From Ilex aquifolium (taxonomy: Eukaryota; Streptophyta; Magnoliopsida; Aquifoliales; Aquifoliaceae): DNA of 64,000 nucleotides. Under the pieces are notes generated by a model, which saw only the letters and a program-made list of their open reading frames with translations, searched no databases and was not told the DNA's origin. Of the stretch, positions 1 to 10,459 are shown piece after piece. Each line of letters opens with the position of its first letter. The stretch's first letter is position 1. Both the position numbers and the translations under genes were made by a program. The stretch is taken from assembly GCA_951799425.1 (NCBI GenBank), contig OX637394.1:18161001-18225000 (forward strand), given 5' to 3'.

Positions 1-53
1 CATCCAGTGATACCCACCATGTGCAAAACACTGCGTGTGATGTTTGTTTTGCA

Positions 54-500
54 GTGTGACATTGGAGTCACATTTTTTATGTCCACACCATAAAACAATA
101 ATGCATATGATGTGTAGTTGCATTGTGACATTGGATTCACACTGTGATACCCACAATGTGTTTTTGAATCTTTATATGATGTGTTTATGAAGTGTTACAT
201 TGGAGTTACAATGTGATACCATCAATATACAAACTATGTATATGGTGTCTATATGCAGTGTGACATTGCTGCCATTTTATGATGCCCACAATGTGCCAAT
301 CCATGGGTTACACTGTAATACTTTCCATATGTCAAAACCTGCATATGTTGTGCGTATACAATGGACATTGATGTCACATTATTATGCTCATAGTGGCCCA
401 ACCCTGCATATGTATTTTACAAGTAGTATGACATTGGTGTCACAATGACCAAATCATGCATATGATGTGTATATGGAGTGTGACATTGGCGTCACGATGA
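54..500. repeat. Degenerate minisatellite, unit about 66-70 bp
   Basis: The core GTGTGACATTGGAGTCACA recurs near 54, 124, 191, 257, 360, 426 and 477. Between cores lie variants of a CCCACAATGTG block and a GCATATGATGTGTATATG block. Most spacings are 66-70 bp, with one longer (about 103) and one shorter (about 51) unit, so the array is old and eroded. Short open frames inside it are chance. The array may continue left of the window. Confidence 0.75.
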
Positions 501-549
501 CCAAACTCCCGTTTTCAATAAATTCCAACGATGTTGATAGTGTGTGTTA

Positions 550-1068
550 TTCACTATGAAACCCTCAATAATAATAGATTTCTTTGACACTCGAGAATGG
601 TGTTTGGGGTAGATATTTGTGTACTGTTTGAATTTCAAATTTTTACCCTCAAATTGTGAAAACTACGGTGCCAATGGTGGAGAAATGCGAGCAGCTCTTC
701 CTATTCTTTCCACCGATTTTCTTAGACAGGTAGGAAACTTGTCCTAAAATTGCAATGATTTCGCTATATTTTTTTTTCACAGTGTAACCCTCGTTCCCCA
801 ACGATGGATGTTGTATGTGTTATTTACAGTGGATGCTGACTTTTTGAGTTCTTCACTACGAAACCCTCAAAAAAATGGATTTCTTTCCATTTTTTGTAAT
901 GTGAATGCTGAGAGAATGGTGTTTGGGGAAGTTATGTGAGTCCCGTTTGAATTTCAAATTTTTTATCTTCACATCTTGAAAACTTCGGTGACAATTGTGG
1001 AAGCGTGCAAAACCTGTTGTCTCTTCCCTTTCCTTCCGAAGGTTTCCTTAGATAGTTAGGAAACTTTT
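550..1068. repeat. Diverged tandem duplication, period about 302 bp
   Basis: The block starting TTCACTATGAAACCCTCAA at 550 and ending near 741 reappears from 852 to about 1068. Shared landmarks in the same order are GAGAATGGTGTTTGGGG, TTTGAATTTCAAATTTTT, a GAAAACT..CGGTG block and GGAAACTT. The copies differ by many substitutions and small indels. Nothing coding was recognised. Confidence 0.7.
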
Positions 1069-1204
1069 CAACTTCAAAAATGGGTATTTTGGACTTTAGC
1101 TATGGCATGTGGACTTCTTTGCCGATGTTTTCAAAAGTGGTACTTTTTCCCTAATAGTTCTAATATTACGTATCGGCCCCCTTTTTCCCAAAAGAAAACT
1201 GTAC

Positions 1205-1790
1205 TGGAATGAGGTTGATAGACTCCGTTCTCTTTTTCTATGGCATTAAACTTGATTCACTTGATTATTTCCTGAACAGGGCATATCCATATAGAATTAA
1301 TTATAAAATAAAGTCAGATTATGTGAAGGAACCCATTCTTGAAAGCACTTTCGAATGAATATGGAAAAGGTCTTTGAAGTAGAAGGTGGGGATCATGTGC
1401 TTGTGTTGACTCCTTATGGAGGAAGAATGAGTGAGATTTCAAACTTTGAAACACTTTTCCCTCATAGAGCTGGGAACATATACAAAATTGAATACCAGGT
1501 ATGTTGGAAAAAATAGGGGACCACAGTTGTGAATAGGCATATCAGCGGGGTTCGAAGATTGTATAAATATATGGCTCTATATGTTTCCAAGAATCCATGG
1601 CAAGAATATATATATCAATGACATGGATCTTCATATAGGAGTCAATAACGAAGGGAAGACAAGCTATGCACAGGCAAGCATTTGGGGTACTAAAAATTTT
1701 CAAAACAACTTCAACTGATTGGGGTACGTGAAGACCTTGGTTGACCATGACAATTTTTTCAGGGATGAACAAAGTATTCCACCTGTTTAA
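1205..1790 (+). pseudogene. BBE-like oxidase pseudogene, C-terminal third only
   Basis: Translation in shifting frames matches the last ~190 residues of the BBE-like genes at 7778-9423 and 20568-22301. It runs from the segment around the residues DSVLFFYG, through LTPYGG.MSEI, HRAGNIYKIEYQ and the BBE-domain region, to the end near SIPP. In-frame stops and indels are plain: the GAA-GGA codons of the paralogue read GAA-TGA here, a TAG interrupts the stretch after the KIEYQ segment, and one insertion disrupts the INxxDLxIG motif. The N-terminal FAD domain with both flavin-linking residues is missing. It is a dead, 5'-truncated paralogue and was probably part of a local BBE-like tandem array. 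Confidence 0.9.
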
Positions 1791-1829
1791 TTGTTTGTAA
1801 AGGAACCATAGATACTATGGACATATTCA

Positions 1830-2690
1830 CCTAGGTATTTGGATTCTCTTACTTTGAAATTCTTTAAATTTTGGTAAAATTCAATCATCTAATGTTAAAT
1901 TTATTGGGCCCCGTTATTAACTTATGTGGGTCTCAGTGATAACTAATCATCCAATGCGTGGATTACAAATCTTCTCTTGTTCGACCACAAAAACTAAGTT
2001 GTGTGGGTTTCTATTAGCTTTACTAGAAGCATGCTATGCACGTGAAAGTTCTGTTATTCTAAGATTAGCTAGGCAATGGACCACAATCTTCTTCAGCCAA
2101 CCAGTTGCAACAACCCCAGACCAAGACATTCACAAAACATTGTCAACTTTAATTGGGGAAAAGTTGATCTTTTTCGAATCTACAAATACAAGGATCACTA
2201 GAAATCGATCCAATTGGTGTCAAGTTGTCTTGTGATAGTTAAACCTACAAAATTCAGATTACAATTATTCTAAGACATTTTTAGTAATACTACAATGTTC
2301 ATCCTGTGTCGAGATCAAACCCTCCATGAGATTCATAGTTGCATTACTTATAACTTCCAAATGCAGTTCAGACCGTGTAATGATATGTCATGGGAATTAA
2401 TCAATAATGAAGCATTTCACTATCCATACATGGGATCATATGATGATATTTTTTTTGAACTTTTTTACAAGGTTGATTGGTTAGGACTTTCACCGTGTGG
2501 GCTTGAAAATAGTGTCTTAACTTTCTTGCGGAACTTGCAAATGCTAGGGCCAGTCATTCTAATGGCAAATACTGAATCTCTGCCTCAAGGAGAGTTTTAC
2601 TAACATAATAGATTGGTCTCATTTCTTTTCCACATAGCTACGTTAGAACCCTCGCTAACCGGGTGCTCTGAGACTGCTAGATACATGTAC
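1830..2690 (+). other. Unassigned region with two ~100-codon open frames
   Basis: Frames of 103 codons (1924-2235) and 102 codons (2295-2603) lie in the same direction, 59 bp apart. Neither resembles a family I recognise, and no splice structure or promoter is convincing. The composition is less AT-rich than the flanks, so this may be the remnant of a captured or host exon. I assign no function. Confidence 0.25.
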
Positions 2691-2909
2691 AATAGTTTCC
2701 CTTCTCTAGGGTTGTGAGGAGGGGAGGTTTGGCCAGGTAAGATTTCAAGTCTTTGAATGACTCATCTCACTCTTGCATCCACACACCAGTTCAGGGCTTG
2801 GAATATAAACTTGTTCAGGGCAACCGCCATTCCCTTCAATTTTTGCACTTATTTCACATTTCTTGGGGGTTGTAGTTAAATTAGGGCTTTGAATTGTTCG
2901 GTATTTTTC

Positions 2910-3104
2910 TCAATCCCCTTTTTGGTCACAAGGAATCGTAGGAATTTGCTTGAGCCAACCACAAAGGGAAATCTGGTGGTATCTCTTGTATGCGTTTAAC
3001 AAGCTCATTTGCTCGTGTCTAGAGGTGTCATCAACGATTTGATTTATATGTAGAAGGGAAAAATTATCCTTGGGGTGAGCCTGGTTCAGATCCATGAAAT
3101 CCAC
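2910..3104 (-). pseudogene. Reverse transcriptase fragment (element A)
   Basis: The 64-residue frame contains DLNQAHPKDNFSLLHINQIVDD followed by SLLNAYKRYHQI. This corresponds to the finger/palm start of Ty3/gypsy reverse transcriptases (DLNxACPKDxFPLPxID and the first catalytic aspartate motif FLDAYSGYxQI). The aspartate of the first motif is replaced: LNAY is seen where LDAY is expected. Nothing of the YVDD motif follows. It is a non-functional relic. Confidence 0.8.
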
Positions 3105-3659
3105 GCATATTCTCCTTTTTTTTGTTCTTCTTCTTTACTACAACTATATTGGAGAGCTAATTTGGGTACTGTACCTCCTTAATTGAACGTGCCTCCAACA
3201 ATTTTCCCACTTCCTCACTAACAACTTTTGTGCACTGAAGTGAAGACCTTCGTTGCTTATGTTTTATTGGCTTAAAGCTAGGGTCGACATTCAAATGACG
3301 TGAACTGACTTTAGGGTTGATTCCAGGCATTTGGTAGGGAATGAAGAACCTATTGTGTCAATGAAGAACCTATCAAAAAGTGTCTATCAGCATCATGCTC
3401 GTCTATATAGATGGTTTCAGATCCTCCACCGCATGTTTGGCCAACCTTACTATAGGCTCCTCTATGTCCATCCATACATAATTTAATTGTTATTTTGCAA
3501 GCTGATCTAATGCCTTCTTGGTTTCCTATTCCCCTTCTTTTATGAACTTCCATTTAAAAGTTGCCAATAGACAACTTAGAGGATTCACTTGGTCCCCTCA
3601 AATGTCAACTATCCCTTTATCTACAGGGAACCTCAAAATTTGAGGGTAGGTGGACAGAA

Positions 3660-3930
3660 CTACCTATATTTTGTGCAGCCATGTGCGCCCCATGATAGTG
3701 ATATAGTTGATTCCGAATTCGCTACAAGAAACTCTTAGTCATCGTGTAATAGCAAGGTGATCTTTCCTTTAGGTAGCACCACCTTTCCACTGAACCCGAC
3801 CAAAATGGCATAGACCGACTTCAAGTCTTCCTCCTTCATGCTGAGCTTTCGAAACAAGCCTACATACATTACTTCAGTAGAACTTCATTGGTCGATTAGA
3901 ATCCGCCTTACGTCAAAGTTGGCCACCCTT
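3660..3930 (-). pseudogene. Retroviral-type aspartic protease fragment (element A)
   Basis: The minus strand reads VANFDVRRILIDQ-stop-SSTEVMYVGLF. This matches the Tat-clade protease motif around ID.GSSAE.MY. The glycine codon of the catalytic triplet region is now a stop. Downstream residues continue as GFSGKVVLPKGKITL, also typical of this protease. It would belong to the same polyprotein as the flanking gag and RT scraps. Confidence 0.7.
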
Positions 3931-3971
3931 TGAGTGACAGTCAGAGCATCATTCTGTGTATTGAAGTGTTT

Positions 3972-4470
3972 TCATGTTTCCTCCTCGTTCTTGATCTTTG
4001 TGGCTTTTTTTCTTGCATTTATGTCACACGTGTCGTCCCTCCATCTCTCGCTGCGCCAATTGGGACTGGGAATGTGACTATCGCGAGCTGGTCCTCCCTT
4101 AAATTTGGTAGCCAAGCGGTCGGACTCTTCTAGCATCTCTTGATCTTTCGATCTTTGCAGGGCGTCCCTCAATGCCTCATTCTCTTGCCTAAGATTTTCC
4201 TCCTCTTCTTGGGATTTTTTAAGCATGACATCAACGGCATCCAACCTATTTTGTAGGGATTGCACGACCTTCATGAAGGCTGAGATCTCCCTATCGGTAC
4301 GTGGGAAGCCCTTTGGGTGCACGTCGTCTTTCTTGGTTGGAAGTTGGTACCTCCCAAATGAAAGGTTGTTTGAGTCTTCTAGATCTTTGTTCGAACTTCT
4401 GGTTGCTTCCTCCCTAATGTCGCTATCTGATAGGAGGGGGATTTGATAGTTTTGCGAGGGATTTACTTCC
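3972..4470 (-). pseudogene. Gag N-terminal coiled-coil fragment (element A)
   Basis: A 116-codon minus-strand frame (3972-4322) holds a charged heptad-like segment (LKKSQEEEENLRQENEALRD) after MHPKGFPRTDREISAF. Frames upstream continue the gag-like reading but with breaks. Such acidic coiled coils are usual near the N-terminus of Tat-type Gag. The position between the leader and protease supports the call. The capsid-like core is not recognisable. Confidence 0.55.
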
Positions 4471-5710
4471 TCACTGAATTCTTGAGTATGACGTGGTGAT
4501 CCGAGAATAATTCACAGGTGTGACATGGCCTTTTGTATTCGTGTGTTCCCACAAACGGCATTAATTGTAAGAGGAAAAATCTTGTACCTCTTAATCGAAG
4601 GTGATGAAGTGGAACTCGATGGATGATTCATGGAAAGCAACCAAAATTTACCACCACCTTCTAAACGAACGAACTCCCTGTGACTAGAGTTTGACCGGTC
4701 GGAGGCACTCAAATGCCTAAATCAGTATGGATTCTCAAAAGTATGTAGGTCAATTAATTGGGTAGGTATTGTGTACCTTGGCCTTTTACTTTTCTTGGTA
4801 TTTATAACATCATATGGCACCCTGCTCTCCTAGGGTTTCTGTCGCTGGCTCTGCGAGGTGGCACACCTTCATATCAGCCGGATTCCTTTGGAATGACACC
4901 AGTGTATTTCGTTGATTTGTGTTTATCTCTCTATCATTCCGATTGTTCACACAACATCATCCCTGATTCCATGAGATAATTTAGTTATCTTGTTTTAGAA
5001 GACAGGGTCATGTCGTTTCTTATGTAACCTTGCTCGGTTTGGTTGTCTTCTGTTTGGTCATGAATCAAGTTGCTCGGTCGATCCATGTCCAGGTGCTCTT
5101 ATTTGGCATGTGCCCTTGTAAATAGTATTAGATCCTGGGAAAAGGAGATGTATTAAAACAGTATGCCAGAATTGCTGCAAGTCATTGAAATAAAATTGAA
5201 AAACAAAGTCCCCACACGAAACAACATATCAAAAATTAGGAAAGGTTTTAAATTATAATTTTTTGAGATATAATTTATAATTTCAAAAAGACGTGATCAA
5301 TCTTAAAATTATAATTTTTAAAGTCAAATTATAATTCGTAAAAGATAAGTCATAACTGCTTGAGAAAATTGACGATCAATGATGATATTTTTCAAATAGT
5401 TATAACTTTACTTTAAAAAAAGTATAATTTTATCATTAAAAAATAATAATTTTTATTACGATACCTTTTTTTTTTTAAACATAGAATTACCTTTCAAAAT
5501 GTGTCCAGTGTATATTCCTCATTGGTGGCATTCATTTCGTGGTCAACCCTGTCACAATCCCCACTCAAAATTTGTCTATTTTGTAGGTATAGTCATTGAT
5601 GTCGCCTTGTTCTTTACATTACTTCACCGTCTGCTTCACACCTAACTGGAAAACAAGTTGACTGATCACACCAAGCTTGCTAATCAACAAAATGAAATAT
5701 AATATATAAC

Positions 5711-5732
5711 ATCTATATATATATATATATAG
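5711..5732. repeat. TA microsatellite
   Basis: Alternating TA run, CTATATATATATATATATAG, next to a small inverted-repeat element. Confidence 0.9.
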
Positions 5733-5865
5733 ATGTTAGAGTGAATTTAACACACTATGTAATACATTACGCAAATTAACTTTTTCAAATAAAAGTCTAA
5801 CAAAGTATTCATTAGACATGTATAATTTTTTATTGTTGATGTGCCATGTGATGTGTTAAATTCAT
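5733..5865. mobile_element. Small MITE-like inverted-repeat element
   Basis: TGAATTTAACACACTATGTAAT at the left end is matched in inverse orientation by ATGTGATGTGTTAAATTCA at the right end, about 130 bp apart. No coding capacity. The target duplication is unclear because the left flank is a TA repeat, so the family is not assigned. Confidence 0.5.
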
Positions 5866-6214
5866 AGAAGGACTATGGTCTGATGCCTTAGCGAAAGCTA
5901 TAATATTTGATAGAAAAGTTATAATGATACCTCATACCATGTCATGATTGATCATTAAAAAAATATAATTTTTAAAGGCCAAGATGCCCTATATAAAGAA
6001 GTTAAAACTGATTAGGATAATTCATGACCAATCATAACATTTAATGATTTTATATAATTTTTTTGAGGATTTAAAATGGTTTATATTTTTAAGTAGGTAA
6101 TGGGTATATCACCAAAATATATGGGCAAAGAATATAGACAATGGTTTGAAATATATGTATTTATATATTTATATGAAGTGGCAACAACTATGGTGGTATT
6201 GGGATAGTGGTAGC

Positions 6215-6254
6215 GAAGGTGGTGGTGGTGGTGGTGGTGATGATGGTGGTGATT
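6215..6254. repeat. Short GGT trinucleotide run
   Basis: About 13 near-perfect GGT/GAT units. Their complement reads as polyhistidine in a 61-codon chance frame. Same motif class as the two long arrays near 26.7 and 29.3 kb. Confidence 0.85.
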
Positions 6255-6708
6255 CTTTGGCAACAACTATGGTGCTAGTGGGTTGGTGGTCCTAATCAAT
6301 TCTATTGATAACTACCATTCAAATTCAAAACTTAACAACATAACATGACTGTGCTGTGATGAATAATTTTACGAATGGTATGCACATGATGAATTATCAA
6401 GAACATTTATTTAGTAGGAAATAAAAAACAATTAGTGATTTAACAATTATTAACATAATTTATCGATTTAATAATACGACAGTTAATATGATCTAACTAT
6501 ATTAATAATTATAGCTATTAGACTTTATCATTGAGACAATATCACTTTAAAAAAATTAAATCAACAAATTATTTTAGATTTTTATGTCTCAAAGCCGTTA
6601 CTCCTCCCCTAAATACCTTAGATGGTGCCTCATGAAGAATTATCCCCAATCAATGTTATCTTATAAAATGTTGTTATATATTCTTAAATCTGCCCCCACA
6701 ATAATTTC

Positions 6709-7425
6709 CTCATGCACCCAAATATGCGATTCCAAATTCTCAATTAAGTAAATTTAACTATTATATAGTTAATTGAATACCTTCAACATGTTTTCCAAAA
6801 ATCATTCTAAAGTTCATCTCTCTCTCTCTCTCCCTCTCTCTCTCTCTGTGTTGCTCTTGTTGTTGATGTTAATTTGTATATATTATGAACAATAACAATT
6901 GCTTAATTAGTGAATAATCTAATCCATTGTTGCTCGTGGATTGATAATGCTTTCAACTAATATTAAAATCTATGATTAATTCAATAATGACGATTGATTA
7001 CATAAATGATCAATAAATTGTGTTCAAATAAATATCTATTCAAAAAAGCATATTTAATAATATTGATAATAAAATTATCGTGTAATATTTTTGAAATGTG
7101 AAAATTAGTCAAAAATAATTGTGTATTGAATAAAAGTATTGATGAACAATATTTTTATTTATTTATTATTAGTTTAATAATTTGTCTTATTTACGTTAAA
7201 ACTTTGTCCTCTACCCATGCTCATGAACTTTTTTTTTCGGTTGGATAAGTTAGGTCATTCATGCTTCAATATGAAATTATTTGCTAAACTTTGTTACTAT
7301 TGTATTAAATTCGTTAGTATATAATAGGCAGAGACCAGACCACAAGATCTATGAAGAGGAGCAGATTACTATTTAAAAATAAATAAATAATTATCGTATT
7401 ATCATTATAAAATTAGGGAATCATC
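6709..7425 (+). repeat. BBE-like upstream segment, copy 1 of a direct repeat
   Basis: The stretch from CAATAATTTCCTCATGCACCC to CATTATAAA matches 9731-11021 in the same orientation, once a 0.52 kb insertion (9771-10294) is removed. It includes a CT microsatellite of different length in each copy. It ends about 350 bp before the BBE-like gene at 7778, so it looks like upstream DNA duplicated together with that gene. The copies differ by frequent substitutions and small indels, so the duplication is not recent. Confidence 0.85.
6818..6849. repeat. CT microsatellite, interrupted
   Basis: CT dinucleotide run with one CC interruption. It is the counterpart of the much longer CT array at 10379-10456 in the duplicated segment. 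Confidence 0.9.
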
Positions 7426-7717
7426 ATAGAACATATAAACAAACAACATACATATTTCCAAAAGAATCATCAACTAAGACCATGTCAAGGTGGTAATATA
7501 AAACTTTTAAATTTCAACTTAAGGCAGTGATTACTAGTTTATGAAGCTGAGTTAGTTAGTGGTGTTTATAAACGTGTTGACATTTTGAATTCAAAATGTC
7601 TCTTTCACCCAATTCAAAAAAATATCACCATTGACATGTCAGCTACGTGATGCCCTTTTATTTGACTAACTCAATATTCAACCATGTAACCTTTGATAAT
7701 ATGTGAATTTAAAGTAC

Positions 7718-7728
7718 TATATAAATAG
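7718..7728 (+). promoter_or_regulatory. TATA box of the BBE-like gene at 7778
   Basis: TATATAAATAG lies 50-60 bp before the ATG at 7778. Transcription would be expected about 25-32 bp downstream, near 7745-7750, giving a 5' leader of roughly 30 nt. The intact paralogue has the same arrangement (ATAAATA on the minus strand at 22354-22360). Confidence 0.75.
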
Positions 7729-7777
7729 CTGATAATACCTAAGGTTTTTCCTCACAAAACCTACAACAGAAATAAGG

Positions 7778-9423
7778 ATGATGACAACCCCAAGAGCTTC
7801 TTTGCTTTCACTTTGTCTTGTTTTTCTCTTCTCCTTGTTATGGGCAGCTTCGGCTCATTCCAATAAAGCTTTCCTTCAATGTCTTTCCCATCCCTCTAAA
7901 AAATCCACCTCAATCTCCCAGGTCATTTACACTCCAAACAACTCTTCATATTTGTCTGTCCTAGATTTCTCCATTCAAAACCTAAGATTTACTTCACCCA
8001 GCACCCCACGACCTTTGGCCATAATCACCCCATTGCATGAGTCTCATATTCAAAGAGCTATATACTGTTCTCGAAAATATGGCATACAGATAAGAGTTCG
8101 AAGTGGAGGACATGACTATGAGGGCCTTTCTTATGTTTCCCCCGTACCATTCATCATCATTGATATGAAAAATATGCGATCAGTTACTGTTAATACTGAA
8201 GACAACACGGCATTGATTCAAGCTGGTGCGACTCTTGGTGAACTTTACTATAATATTGTGAATAAGAGTAGCACACTTGCCTTTCCAGGAGGTATTTGCC
8301 CTTCTGTGGGTGCTGGTGGACATATAAGTGGGGGAGGGTACGGTATTCTGTTACGTAAATTTGGTATTGCTGTTGATCATGTAATTGACGCTCGGTTGGT
8401 TGATGTCAATGGTAGAATTCTTGATAGAGAATCAATGGGAGAGGACCTCTTTTGGGCCATTAGAGGAGGTGGAGGGGCGAGTTTTGGTGTTATCTTGGAC
8501 TGGAAACTAAGTTTAGTTACTGTTCCAAAAACTGTTACTATTTTCACAGTAAGTAGAACGTTGGAACAAAATGCGACCAAGCTTGTGCATCGGTGGCAAT
8601 ACATTGCAGACAAGATTGATGAAAATCTTTTCATCAGAGTAGTGGCAAGGAATGTGAATTCTAGTGAAGATGGAAAGAAAACAATAGAAGTTTCGTTCTT
8701 TTCATTGTTCCTTGGTGAAGTTGATAAATTACTTTCCTTGATGGAGGAAGAATTTCCAGAATTGGGTTTGGTGAGGGAAGATTGTTCCGAAGTAAGCTGG
8801 ATAGACTCCGTTCTCTTTTTCTATGGTGTTAAACTAAAATCATTGGATGATTTGCTAAACAGGGATTATCCATACAGAAGCAATTACAAAATAAAGTCGG
8901 ACTATGTGAAGGAACCCATTCCAGAAAGCGCGTTCGAAGGATATGGGAAAGGTTCTCTGAAGTAAAGGATGGAGATACTGTGCTTGTGTTGACTCCTTAT
9001 GGTGGAAAAATGAGTGAGATTGCAGACTCTGAAACACCTTTCCCCCATAGAGCTGGGAACATTTACAAAATTGAATATCAGGTGGGTTGGGAAGAACAAG
9101 GGAAAGCGGTTTCAGAAAGACATATCAATTGGACTCGAATGCTTTATGAATATATGGCACCCTATGTTTCCAAGAATCCGAGACAAGCATATATCAATTA
9201 TAGGGATCTTGATATAGGAGTCAATAATGAAGGCAACACAAGTTATGCACAAGCAATTTGGGGTGCTAAATATTTTCAGAATAACTTCAATCGATTGGTG
9301 TATGTGAAGACCTTGGTTGATCCTGGCAATTTTTTCAGAGACGAACAAAGCATTCCACCTCTCTCCCCATGGTTGATAGAGAGAATTGGCCATCCTTTTC
9401 CCGAAGGAAAAGACTACCAATAA
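7778..9423 (+). pseudogene. BBE-like FAD oxidase gene with a single frameshift
   Basis: Intronless, full-length BBE-like gene: secreted FAD-dependent oxidase with an FAD_binding_4 domain and a C-terminal BBE domain. Residues 1-26 form a signal peptide (hydrophobic LCLVFLFSLLWAASA). C35 and C97 are the conserved disulfide pair. H112 in RSGGHDYEGLSY and C174 in GGICPSVGAGGH are the two residues that bind FAD bicovalently in this family. The frame is lost after codon 387: where the other copies read GAAGGAATATGG (or GAATGAATATGG), this one lacks an A at 8940/8941 and meets a TAA at 8963. The second part (8942-9423) stays open to the natural stop and keeps the INYRDLDIG motif. One serine codon after YAQA is also missing, in frame. 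All else is conserved, so this is a very young pseudogene or a one-base assembly error. Substrate unknown; related plant enzymes oxidise alkaloids, monolignols or oligosaccharides. Confidence 0.9.
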
Positions 9424-9578
9424 AAATTCCAATTTCTATTGGTTGACCAAAATTGAGAAACTCAAAATCCGAGTGGACACAAGGTCCTTTATTAGATTGT
9501 ACTCATCTGCACCTCTTTTGCAGGTGATGAAATGTTATTGCTTGTTGAATTCAATTATACTATTATTGTTGCTAAGGA

Positions 9579-9584
9579 AATAAA
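9579..9584 (+). terminator. Candidate polyadenylation signal after the BBE-like gene
   Basis: AATAAA occurs about 155 bp after the stop codon at 9421-9423, followed by a T-rich stretch. The position is plausible for a plant transcript end; the assignment is by motif only. Confidence 0.4.
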
Positions 9585-9770
9585 TTGTAATTTGTTAGTT
9601 TCAATTTTTTTTTTATTTATGAACAAATATAAGGGGACCAATAAGCCCAAGTTCAAGAATCACCTCCCAAAAAAACCTTTGTTTCTTCTCATTTAAGAAT
9701 TTTCATTTAAATGTCATGCCAATAAGCCACCTCAATAATTTCCTCATGCACCCAAATCTGCAATTCCAAA

Positions 9771-10294
9771 CTAGGCATTATGGTTCATTCAATAGGAATA
9801 AGGTAAGGACTGGTGAGGATTACAGCTCTCCCCCTCAACTGTTTGAATTTGCTACTACATATCTGGAACAATATTGGGCAACCACCGAATCTTCTCAGCA
9901 AACCCCACAACCCCAATTTCTTTGCTTTGAGAATTCGTGGTCTGCTCCTTCAATGGGAATGTTGAAGATTAATTTTGATAGTTAAACTTTTGAAGCAAGT
10001 AGTTGTTCAGGTATCGCGATACTAGAGATTGCTATGGCGGCTAAAGCAATGAAACTAGCAGGGAAGTTGGGATATGATAAGGTGGTTTTGGAGGGTCTGA
10101 ATTCTCTGTTTCATGCACTCGGCAAACTGGAAATGAGACAGCTAATTGTTTAGCGAAATATGCGTTGATATGTACAGAATCATGTACTTGGGGAGAGGAA
10201 TGTCCTTTTATGTTACCTATTCTCCAAAATGATGTACCAAGTTCTGTTTGAATGAAATCAAATCAATCGTTTCTTATTTTTAAAAAAAAAAAAC
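9771..10294 (+). mobile_element. Poly(A)-tailed insertion with an RNase H-like (RVT_3) fragment, LINE-type
   Basis: The paralogous segment at 6709-7425 gives the empty site: ATTCCAAATTCTCAATTAAG is uninterrupted there, but here ~520 bp ending in a run of about 12 A lies between the two halves. The insert translates, with breaks, to pieces of the RNase H-like domain found at the C-terminus of plant LINE polyproteins and their domesticated relatives: W.APSMGMLKINFD, then AAKAMKLAGKLGYDKVVLEG, then ETANCLAKYAL. A stop follows INFDS and the middle is deleted. A 5'-truncated LINE insertion by target-primed reverse transcription fits best; a processed pseudogene of an RNase H-like gene is the alternative. 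Confidence 0.7.
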
Positions 10295-10375
10295 TCTCAA
10301 TTAAGTAAATTTAACTATTGTTTAGTTAGTTGAATACATTCAACATGTTTTCCAAAAATCATTCTAAAATTCTTT

Positions 10376-10378
<3 letters not shown>

Positions 10379-10456
<78 letters not shown>
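10379..10456. repeat. CT microsatellite, about 39 perfect units
   Basis: Uninterrupted CT dinucleotide array of 78 bp inside the duplicated BBE-like upstream segment. The other copy (6818-6849) has a short interrupted run at the same place, so the array expanded after duplication. Confidence 0.98.

Positions 10457-10459
<3 letters not shown>

Larger units (their letters stand above)
2700..5150 (-). mobile_element. Tat-type Ty3/gypsy retroelement remnant (element A)
   Basis: On the minus strand the order, read right to left, is an LTR-like stretch (~4570-5150), a primer-binding-site remnant near 4545-4565 (GCCGTTTGTGGGAACA on the minus strand), gag (~3972-4470), protease (~3660-3930) and a scrap of reverse transcriptase (2910-3104). 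The leader resembles the GGCGCCGTCTGTGGGAA leader of the 36 kb element here. A TATA-like TTATAAATACC (minus strand, ~4797-4810) lies in the LTR part. The rest of pol is gone and all reading frames are broken. Outer boundaries and target duplication could not be defined. Confidence 0.75.
5150..6708. other. AT-rich intergenic DNA without genes
   Basis: This stretch holds AT-rich blocks with repeated TTATAATTTTT-like words (5250-5460 and 5900-6065), a TA microsatellite, a small inverted-repeat element and a short GGT run. I see no coding region. The AT-rich blocks resemble those at 24.4-24.9, 28.6 and 37.1 kb, which suggests a dispersed low-complexity repeat family. Confidence 0.6.

Noticed and set aside
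54-500. CRISPR-like array of regularly spaced repeats
   Set aside because: Repeats are degenerate, adjoining sequence is also repeated, and the genome is a plant; it is a minisatellite.
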